Virus record (IMG/VR): IMGVR_UViG_3300025437_000664
Location: 1-20,855 of that record
Reading direction: 5' to 3' (one strand)
DNA from: a virus
DNA: 20,855 nucleotides
Below the pieces are notes generated by a model. The model was not told where the DNA came from. It did no database searches and was given only the letters and a program-made list of their open reading frames with translations. The position numbers and the translations under genes are program-made. This document shows positions 12,377 to 18,360 of this stretch, one piece after another; position 1 is the first letter of the stretch; every line of letters starts with the position of its first letter.

Positions 12377-13701
12377 TGGCGTACCGTTACTGTTCCACAA
12401 GTAGTTACACAAGTTTGAGTGATGTTATATGTTTGTCCACCAGTTTGTGTTACGTTTACTGAAGCTGGTGCACCTGCATTATTTAGAACTATTGTGGCAG
12501 CGTTAGCACCAGAAGCACTACTGTTGTTTTGAGTAACTACTGCTGAGTTACCATTACCTGTGGTGGTTATACTAAGATAATCTTTACTTGTTCCTGTTTG
12601 ACTAGTAGTAACTGTATTACTATTACCGGTCACACTAGCAAATAATTGTTTTTGTGCATTACCCGTTTGTGTGATGCCAACAGTATTCAAATTACCAATA
12701 ACTACTAAACTAGAAAATTGATTACCTGATACGCCAGTATTTTCTTGTACTACTGTAATATTATTATAACTGCCATTGATATAATCAAATTGATAGTGTC
12801 CGCCTTGGTCTAATCCTGTATAATTTCCATTAACATCTGTACCTTGATTTAAATTAAGTGTGTTGTTTCCACCAATTGCAGCTAAATCTATTAAATTATT
12901 TCCTGTTTTTGCCATAGGATCACCTTGTCGTATGGTAATATTATTACTACCACCAGTAATAGGTGCTGACTGTTGATAACCTGCTACTCCAGTAGAACTA
13001 TTATAATTTGCACCATCAATTTTGTTAGCATAACCAACTTGTGTAATGTTAATAACATCACCGTTTCCTGTTTGATTAATGTAAATACTATTTGATGAAG
13101 CAGTAGTAACACCGGACATTCTAGTGACTACTGAAGAAACTTGAGCCGACTGGCCGCCGGTAATTGAACTAGTATACTGTGGTGCCGGCATACTGGTATA
13201 CAAACTTGTGGAAGGAACAACCTGCCAACTATTATTTTGATACCATTGAAAATTGACTAATGCACCGCCACCGTTTTCATAATACCAAACACTAATTGGA
13301 ACAGCGCCAGCAGGTAAATTAATACTGCCTTGTCTGAAACTACCACCATCTTCTTGCCAACTATTAATTATAGTAGTATTATTAATGCTTATAACTAATC
13401 CGTCATCTGCATTACCCCCGAATGTATATGTTCCGGCAGTAGGTATATTGATGTATCCAGTAAAATGAATAATAACTTGGTCAACACGACCTGATGTTAA
13501 AACATAACCACTACCCCAATTGTAATTAATATTACTTACTATACCTAAACTCAATGGATTTGGATATGCCAAGTTTGTATAATTTGGCGTGGCACCAGTA
13601 CCAGCATAAGTTACATAATTTAATCCTGATGTTTGTGAATAAGATTTTGGTGCACAAAATCCTAATAATCCAGCAAGAAGAAATGTGAATAATATTTTCA
13701 T
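12373..13701 (-). CDS. Secreted PA14-curlin fusion protein
   Basis: The 442-residue protein has a signal peptide (about 1-22). A PA14-like beta-sandwich follows (about 55-168), with the hallmark AGTYTFGGNADDGLVISINN, in which Asp99-Asp100-Gly101 is in the position of the calcium/sugar-binding loop of PA14 adhesins. From about 203 to the end come roughly ten curlin-like units of the form N-x-I-x-I-x-Q-x-G, for example NSIYINQTGNGD, NTVGITQTGNA and ASVNVTQTGG. Two Cys near the C-terminus (431, 435) might form a disulfide. PA14 domains in adhesins bind carbohydrates; curlin units stack into amyloid. It overlaps the FecR gene by one base, so it should be expressed with CsgG/CsgF. Likely a binding tip or minor fibre subunit. 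Confidence 0.85.
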   Translation of the reverse strand: MKILFTFLLAGLLGFCAPKSYSQTSGLNYVTYAGTGATPNYTNLAYPNPLSLGIVSNINYNWGSGYVLTSGRVDQVIIHFTGYINIPTAGTYTFGGNADDGLVISINNTTIINSWQEDGGSFRQGSINLPAGAVPISVWYYENGGGALVNFQWYQNNSWQVVPSTSLYTSMPAPQYTSSITGGQSAQVSSVVTRMSGVTTASSNSIYINQTGNGDVINITQVGYANKIDGANYNSSTGVAGYQQSAPITGGSNNITIRQGDPMAKTGNNLIDLAAIGGNNTLNLNQGTDVNGNYTGLDQGGHYQFDYINGSYNNITVVQENTGVSGNQFSSLVVIGNLNTVGITQTGNAQKQLFASVTGNSNTVTTSQTGTSKDYLSITTTGNGNSAVVTQNNSSASGANAATIVLNNAGAPASVNVTQTGGQTYNITQTCVTTCGTVTVRQ

Positions 13702-14837
13702 TAGTTTTGTTTGGTGGTTATGAAAGTATTACCACCGGCATTAATGCGGTTAGTAATAGTTACATTACCTGATTGTGTTTGACTTACTGTTGCGTTTTGT
13801 GTTTTTGGTGTTGTGATACAAGAAGTATTACTACCTGCATCCGACCGACACAACTGAACTGATATAGCATCGACTGTGGCCACTACACCTGTTTTAGAAT
13901 TATAGTCTGGCAATAAACTATTCTTTTGTGGTGCCAATAAATTGCCAAATTCTTGTGATAGTTCTTCATTCAATAATTGTAAAACATTTGCAAGAAAGTC
14001 TTGGTCTAAAAAATTACGTTGTAAAGCATTGGTATAAATTTGAGAATTTTCTGCTGCCAAGACACTACTTAAATCCACACCTTGTAAGAAGTTTTGGCTT
14101 AACGCTGTCACCACACCTTGTTTTTCATCTTCACGTTGTTTAATAGCATTTTTAATTTCTTGTGGTGGTGCAAGAATCAACATATTATTAATACTATCTT
14201 CATTTAATTTTATTGTAACAGGTTTTGTGGGCGCCACATTTCTAGCTGTAACTTTAGTGGCTTGAAATGGTTGGTCTAATGTAACTGAACCGCCATCATT
14301 GATTACTTCAATCTTACCTGTTTTACATTCATGTTCAACATCTATTGGATTTTTTGTAGGACAACTAGGTAATAAAATTACTGTACTGGCACCTAGTTCA
14401 TCAACCGTAGCTGTGAAATCAGTACCACGGACAGCCACAGTAGCGGTAGGAGTGTTGATAGCAACTTTATTAGGATTGTCGTGAGCGATGGCGCCGCTGG
14501 CATAACGGACCGTGCCGGCCGCCATATTGAGAGCCAGTTTTCCAGCACCTTTATTTTTTGGATCATAAACGAACTCATCAATGACCAATTTAGAATTTTC
14601 ATTTACTTGTACTTTTGTATTATCGGCAAAAATGATGCCAACCTTACCTTGTTTGGTATTGATGGCATCTTCCATTTCGACACCAGTACCTTTGGTGCCG
14701 GTTAAAGTTGTTTTAGCTCTTTGTATTGATGCTGGTGTATTCACTTGCTCCGTTATTGTCCCCACCGCTGCTAATGTGGGGACTGAGCAAGTCAGCAAAA
14801 TCAAGAAACTCAGTATTATCAGGATTCTTTTCTTCAT
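13701..14837 (-). CDS. Periplasmic FecR-domain protein
   Basis: The product (378 residues) has a clear signal peptide ending near TLAA (residue 23) and a FecR domain at about 45-150: GTGVEMEDAINTKQGKVGI, FADNTKVQVNENSKLVID and the closing NTPTATVAVRGTDF, which is typical of non-anti-sigma FecR proteins. It lacks the N-terminal cytoplasmic domain and TM of true FecR regulators. The middle is helical. The last 38 residues contain ATVSQTQSGNVTITNRINAGGNTF, split by T/S/N/Q alternation like a curlin unit. FecR proteins of this type often neighbour CHASE2 cyclases. It may sense or anchor the fibre in the periplasm. Cys158 and Cys171 could pair. Confidence 0.85.
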   Translation of the reverse strand: MKKRILIILSFLILLTCSVPTLAAVGTITEQVNTPASIQRAKTTLTGTKGTGVEMEDAINTKQGKVGIIFADNTKVQVNENSKLVIDEFVYDPKNKGAGKLALNMAAGTVRYASGAIAHDNPNKVAINTPTATVAVRGTDFTATVDELGASTVILLPSCPTKNPIDVEHECKTGKIEVINDGGSVTLDQPFQATKVTARNVAPTKPVTIKLNEDSINNMLILAPPQEIKNAIKQREDEKQGVVTALSQNFLQGVDLSSVLAAENSQIYTNALQRNFLDQDFLANVLQLLNEELSQEFGNLLAPQKNSLLPDYNSKTGVVATVDAISVQLCRSDAGSNTSCITTPKTQNATVSQTQSGNVTITNRINAGGNTFITTKQN

Positions 14838-14868
14838 ATTCTTTAATCAGTTCTTTGAGCGTAATCAT
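14713..14868 (-). CDS. Possible 51-aa gene overlapping the FecR start
   Basis: An ATG at 14868, behind GGAAAAACT, opens a frame for an acidic helical peptide (LKELIKEYEEKNPDN, EFLDFADLL) that overlaps the FecR signal-peptide coding region by 125 bases in another frame. The FecR start itself has a poor ribosome site, so translation of this frame could deliver ribosomes to it. It may equally be a chance frame. Confidence 0.3.
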   Translation of the reverse strand: MITLKELIKEYEEKNPDNTEFLDFADLLSPHISSGGDNNGASEYTSINTKS

Positions 14869-14879
14869 AGTTTTTCCAA

Positions 14880-15818
14880 TCAATGTGTTTGATGAATAGT
14901 CCAAGTGTTGTTACTGCCACTACTTTGGATATTTGTGGTGTTATTACCTGTTGCAGCACCTTGTGTAACATTAAATGTATTAGTACTTCCTGTCAAACCA
15001 AGAATAAATGTATTATCAGCATTACCTGTTTGTGAAACAGTTACAGAGTTACTAGAACCATTTAACGAACCACTTGGTGTTGTAGTAGATCCACTATAAC
15101 CTCCAACAGTAACAGTATTGCCATTGGTGCCACCATTTTGTGTAATACCAAATGTGTTGCTTGCACCAGTAGAATTCAATGTAACAGAACTTGTGGTAGA
15201 AGCAGTTGTAGAATTACCTTGATTCAAAGTAAAACTATTTGAACCGCCACCATTCATATTAACAGTATCATTATTGCCTGTACCATTAACAGTTGCAACC
15301 ACACTATTGTTTGTGCCGCCAGCAGTTGTTGCAGTTAGATTGTTTCCTGTTCCTAAAATATTCACATTCAAATTAGAGTTGTTACCTGTTTGAGTTACAT
15401 TAACATTGTTGCTTGCACTTGTTCCAGAACCATCATTGTTACTATTGATGACAGCAGTAGAGTTGCTACCTGTAATAGAATAACTATAATTGTTACCATT
15501 TGAAATACCATTCGCAACAGTAGTCTGAATACCTAGTTGTAAAGTATCACCTGTACCAACTTGATTAACAGTAACTTGATTGCTATTGCCATTGATTACT
15601 GCCGGCGTAGTTGCACTTGAACCAGTAGTCTGAACTCCTTCTACGGCATTACCTGCACCATTTTGTGTTACACCAATAGTCGAATTGCTTCCTGACTGAT
15701 TGATATAAATGGTATTATCTCCGGCTACTGCCAGTCCCGACAACAGCATTACAGCTGTCATTAGAATTGCGGATAATTTTCTCGACAATCCGCCAGCGCC
15801 TTTTAAGCTCTTTTTCAT
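14880..15818 (-). CDS. Curlin-repeat (CsgA-like) amyloid subunit
   Basis: A 312-residue secreted protein with a long signal peptide (about 1-33, LSAILMTAVMLLSGLAVAG). The rest is Asn, Gly, Ser and Thr-rich and built from about 13 units, nine of them with a clear N-x-(I/V/F)-x-(V/I/L)-x-Q core, such as NTIYINQSGSN, NNVNVTQTGNN, NTFGITQNGG and NTWTIHQTH. In curli such units stack as a beta-solenoid to form the fibre. It is twice the length of E. coli CsgA (about 151). It follows csgG by nine bases behind AAGGAAA, so it is the obvious substrate of the CsgG pore. Whether it forms long fibres or short virion/cell-surface structures is unknown. Confidence 0.88.
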   Translation of the reverse strand: MKKSLKGAGGLSRKLSAILMTAVMLLSGLAVAGDNTIYINQSGSNSTIGVTQNGAGNAVEGVQTTGSSATTPAVINGNSNQVTVNQVGTGDTLQLGIQTTVANGISNGNNYSYSITGSNSTAVINSNNDGSGTSASNNVNVTQTGNNSNLNVNILGTGNNLTATTAGGTNNSVVATVNGTGNNDTVNMNGGGSNSFTLNQGNSTTASTTSSVTLNSTGASNTFGITQNGGTNGNTVTVGGYSGSTTTPSGSLNGSSNSVTVSQTGNADNTFILGLTGSTNTFNVTQGAATGNNTTNIQSSGSNNTWTIHQTH

Positions 15819-15827
15819 TTCTTTTCC

Positions 15828-16799
15828 TTATTGTTTTACTACTCCCATCTTGGCTGCCACATCCGCTGGCGTGTCTTTTTTACTAGACATACCCAATGGA
15901 ATACTCGGCGTTGCTGAGATGGTTGGATTAGGTTGTGCTTCCATGATTGTACCATAATCCCAAACACCTTTTCTTTGTCCTTCTTTAATTAATTCAACCA
16001 CACTTGCTTCAATTGTTGTCTTTAATGCTATAGTTGTTGCCTCATTGATTGTCAAACCAGATTCAAACTGAAAGATGGCCGCAGTTGGACTTACCGACCC
16101 ATTGTTGGGTGCACCAATCTGTGATATCATACTTCCTATTCCACCTGGTTCGATACTTTTAAAAATTGCTATAGCATCTGCTGTACTATAAACAATCTTT
16201 GTAACTGTTACAGTTGCCAATACTTTACCTGTATTAACTGATATTGCTCTTAAACTAACAGTAATAATATCTTTACTGTATTGTGTTGTTGGACCAATAC
16301 CTAAAAAGTTATAACCTAATCCGCCTGATTCTAAACCTGTATCGTAACCAATAATACCACCTTCAAGTATAATACCAGCAAAAGTTAAAGGCATTAATTT
16401 TTGTGCTTGCGGACCTTCATATGCTTGTCGCATCTGTGTAATGATTAAACGTTCTTTAGTAAGAGCATCAATGTTACCACGCTCAACTACATCAAACCAT
16501 CTACCATGACCAACATCTTGTAATGAACGAATCAATAAGGCATCAGCACCTTGTGTAACTGCGGTACTAAATGATGCGATACCAGGAATAGCTTTACGTT
16601 GTCCTGTTTTATCTGTGAATTGATAAACTGCTACAACCAATCTGCCTTTAGATGGTGGTGGAATTTCATCGAACTCTTTTTGTAATTTGTTCTCTAATAC
16701 TTTTGGCTCATGTTCAACGCCAACCATTTGGCCGGCTTTTTGTGAAATAGCACAACCAGAAAGAATAAGAACTGATAGTATTAACAATAATTTTTTCAT
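15828..16799 (-). CDS. csgG: Curli secretion pore CsgG
   Basis: CsgG is a nonameric outer-membrane lipoprotein channel that exports unfolded curlins. The 323-residue protein has a lipobox LSGC with lipidated Cys16, then the conserved periplasmic core RLVVAVYQFTDKTGQRK (about 53-69), RSLQDVGHGRWFDVVERGNIDALTKER (split: RSLQDVG, WFDVVER, NIDALTKER), the membrane-hairpin region with Gly-rich GLGYNFLGIG and the strands DIITVSLRAISVNTGKVL. Length exceeds E. coli CsgG (277) by a Gly/Ser insertion near 230 and a C-terminal tail. It overlaps csgF by four bases (ATGA). It appears full-length and intact. Confidence 0.95.
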   Translation of the reverse strand: MKKLLLILSVLILSGCAISQKAGQMVGVEHEPKVLENKLQKEFDEIPPPSKGRLVVAVYQFTDKTGQRKAIPGIASFSTAVTQGADALLIRSLQDVGHGRWFDVVERGNIDALTKERLIITQMRQAYEGPQAQKLMPLTFAGIILEGGIIGYDTGLESGGLGYNFLGIGPTTQYSKDIITVSLRAISVNTGKVLATVTVTKIVYSTADAIAIFKSIEPGGIGSMISQIGAPNNGSVSPTAAIFQFESGLTINEATTIALKTTIEASVVELIKEGQRKGVWDYGTIMEAQPNPTISATPSIPLGMSSKKDTPADVAAKMGVVKQ

Positions 16800-17263
16800 G
16801 GACCACTTCCTGTAATATTAAATGAGCCAAGTGGCACATTAATTGTGGTCATATTACCGACATTATCGGTTACTTGTAATTGAATATTTGTACCTGTATT
16901 AGTCCAAAATATTGTGTTACCTTGAAAGTTCATTTGACCTGAAGTAGATGAACCACCAGCAAACATGGCAGTTGCCAAGTTCTGTGAAATTTGAGCGTAA
17001 ATACGGGATTCTAAGTTTGTTAGAAATTGATTGATTGGTGTATTGGCGGCATCTGCTTTTGCTTGTTGCTTTGCAGCTTCCATAGCTTGAAGAATAGCCT
17101 GTGAACGAGCATATTGCTCATTTTCCAATGCCATTTGAAATGCGCCGTACCCATTACCATTTAAAGAAGGACTCTTAAACTGGTAATCAGCAATAGTTGT
17201 AGCAAAAGCGGAACTACTTAATAACGCTAGAACTAGACTTTTTAGTATCTTGTTTATCTTCAT
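16796..17263 (-). CDS. csgF: Curli assembly factor CsgF
   Basis: CsgF binds the CsgG pore through its N-terminus and helps anchor the fibre on the cell surface. The 155-residue protein has a signal peptide cleaved near SAFA (residue 21). The mature N-terminus ADYQFKSPSLNGNGYGAF (about 25-42) matches the CsgF pore-plugging segment, which carries the same FxNPxFGGN-type pattern. The middle INQFLTNLESRIYAQISQNL and the C-terminal IQLQVTDNVGNMTTINVPLG match CsgF's helix and beta strands. It precedes csgG with a four-base overlap and itself begins inside the upstream membrane-protein gene. Confidence 0.92.
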   Translation of the reverse strand: MKINKILKSLVLALLSSSAFATTIADYQFKSPSLNGNGYGAFQMALENEQYARSQAILQAMEAAKQQAKADAANTPINQFLTNLESRIYAQISQNLATAMFAGGSSTSGQMNFQGNTIFWTNTGTNIQLQVTDNVGNMTTINVPLGSFNITGSGP

Positions 17264-17495
17264 CCTTAATTTCCCGTAACATCAATACGATGTTTAGCTT
17301 TTGATTCAATCTAATCAAATCATTATCTAACATCCTGACACGGTCAATCAAAGCAATCAAAACATTACTTGCTTCACTTAAAACAGGCTTAATTTCTTGT
17401 GTTGCCCATTTCCACACATAAAATATAAGGTAACCCATGCCGCCTGCGGCAACAATAGGAAAACCATACTTATTAACTAATTCTACTGGATCCAT
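17214..17495 (-). CDS. One-TM protein with coiled tail, paralogue B
   Basis: The 93-residue protein has a short N-terminal helix (MDPVELVNKYGFP), one TM (about 12-31, with GGMGY) and a cytoplasmic tail of about 60 residues predicted to coil (LIALIDRVRMLDNDLIRLNQKL), ending in KKSSSS. It is clearly paralogous to the protein two genes upstream: both share the pattern LV-x3-GFPI-x-AA-x3-GY-x2-F and the motif AL-x-DRV/NRV. One-TM proteins of this size are common as phage holins and as accessory factors; either is possible here. It overlaps csgF by 50 bases and the 58-aa gene by one base. Confidence 0.7.
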   Translation of the reverse strand: MDPVELVNKYGFPIVAAGGMGYLIFYVWKWATQEIKPVLSEASNVLIALIDRVRMLDNDLIRLNQKLNIVLMLREIKDEDKQDTKKSSSSVIK

Positions 17496-17671
17496 TATAC
17501 TTCTTCTTTGTATTTTTGTTTAGCAATTTTCATAAAACTAGAAGAACACTTCATAATTTGTAATGCTAACTCACTATCGATATCGAGCAATTGAGTGGCA
17601 GCCAAACGAGCCGCATCATCAAAATTGATGGCGATATCTTCTAAATCATCCAATTCTTTATATAATGGCAT
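17495..17671 (-). CDS. 58-aa acidic helical protein
   Basis: Start at 17671 behind AAGGACTAATT; the stop overlaps the next ATG by one base (ATAATG). The product has no signal peptide or TM and is predicted all-helical: an acidic first half (YKELDDLEDIAINFDDAARL) and a Cys/Ser-containing second half with a basic end. It is sandwiched between two paralogous one-TM proteins, so it may bind their cytoplasmic tails; this is inference. Confidence 0.65.
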   Translation of the reverse strand: MPLYKELDDLEDIAINFDDAARLAATQLLDIDSELALQIMKCSSSFMKIAKQKYKEEV

Positions 17672-17673
17672 AA

Positions 17674-17952
17674 TTAGTCCTTTCGAGCATCATTTTTGCC
17701 GTCTGCACGAGCAATACGGTCGGTGTCAGGTTTAACTCCTAATGCGCTTGACATTAGAGTATCAATTCTGATAACATCATGATTCATGGTTTTAACACGA
17801 TTGTCTAAAGCAGTAATAATACCACTTAAAGACTTCACAGAAGAAGTGACTCCTGCCAGAATAAATTTCAAGGTCAGGAATACAAAATAACCGGCAGCCA
17901 TCGCTGCGGCAATTGGAAAGCCAAGTTCGGCAACTAATTTAAAAAAATCCAT
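17674..17952 (-). CDS. One-TM protein with coiled tail, paralogue A (first gene of curli operon)
   Basis: The first gene of the late minus-strand operon encodes 92 residues with an N-terminal helix MDFFKLVAELGFP, a TM at about 12-34 (IAAAMAAGYFVFLTLKFI), a helical tail (SLSGIITALDNRVKTMNHDV) and a charged end rich in Asp, Arg and Lys. It shares its layout and several motifs with the 93-residue protein downstream. The ribosome site is weak. Holin-like by architecture, but lysis function is not shown; no endolysin gene is seen nearby. Confidence 0.7.
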   Translation of the reverse strand: MDFFKLVAELGFPIAAAMAAGYFVFLTLKFILAGVTSSVKSLSGIITALDNRVKTMNHDVIRIDTLMSSALGVKPDTDRIARADGKNDARKD

Positions 17953-17959
17953 TTTTGTA

Positions 17960-17988
17960 TTGACAATCGTTGGTTAATCGTATATAAT
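17960..17988 (+). promoter_or_regulatory. Consensus sigma70 promoter for 18048 gene and gp43
   Basis: TTGACA (17960-17965), a 17-bp spacer and TATAAT (17983-17988) make a perfect consensus. Predicted start is near 17995, about 50 nt before the ATG at 18048. It should be active early with host polymerase and drive the polymerase gene. Confidence 0.88.
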
Positions 17989-18017
17989 CACCAAAGCATC
18001 AATATAAGTAACAAGTA

Positions 18018-18025
18018 TATTTATA
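18018..18025 (-). promoter_or_regulatory. T4-type late promoter for the curli operon
   Basis: The minus strand reads TATAAATA, the exact T4 late box. Transcription would start near 18012 and reach the first operon ATG (17952) after about 60 nt. No good sigma70 promoter is seen on this strand in the interval, so late expression is the simplest reading. Confidence 0.7.
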
Positions 18026-18047
18026 CCAATTTTATTAGGAGAAAATA

Positions 18048-18359
18048 ATGGACATTAAAGTATTGAAATTAACGACCGGAGAAGAGGTTTTGAGTGAAAT
18101 TGAATCGGAATCTGAGACCGAATATGTATTGAGTAATCCAGTTGGTATTGCTGTAGTTCGTGGTAAAGATGGTCAACCTAGTGTTGGACTGGCCCCATTC
18201 CCGCTTCATGCTGAACAAAAGAAAGATGCCACTATTGCCATTTCTAAGCGTAGTGTAGTATACTCCTATGTTCCTGCTGAAGATTTTATTAGTAATTATA
18301 AACAAATCTTTGGTGCTGGTATTATCGTTCCTCCACAAAAATCATTGATTACAGGCTAA
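18048..18359 (+). CDS. 103-aa phage protein, possibly Sm-like
   Basis: Starts behind TAGGAGAAAAT. The N-terminus MDIKVLKLTTGEEVLSEIES resembles the first strands of small Sm/Lsm-like barrels (a 'TGEEV' turn after a strand). Further strands follow (TEYVLSNPVGIAVVR, VGLAPFPLHAEQ, ATIAISKRSVVYSYVP), and the C-terminal part is a short helix and a Pro-rich end. It directly precedes gp43, separated from the TTG start by one base, and shares the early promoter. Function is unknown; RNA binding is only a suggestion from the fold pattern. Confidence 0.7.
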   Translation: MDIKVLKLTTGEEVLSEIESESETEYVLSNPVGIAVVRGKDGQPSVGLAPFPLHAEQKKDATIAISKRSVVYSYVPAEDFISNYKQIFGAGIIVPPQKSLITG

Positions 18360-18360
18360 A

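Noticed and set aside
13640-13701. Lipoprotein signal for the PA14-curlin protein (Cys16)
   Set aside because: The residues before the Cys (LGF) do not fit a lipobox; a normal signal peptide is more likely.
14481-14892. Overlapping plus-strand frames opposite the FecR gene
   Set aside because: No ribosome sites or motifs; the opposite strand has a signal peptide and FecR domain.
12373-15818. Short repeated words in the curlin genes, considered as a CRISPR or DNA repeat array
   Set aside because: The repeats are imperfect, of uneven spacing and explained by the amino-acid pattern of curlin units; there are no identical repeats with unique spacers.
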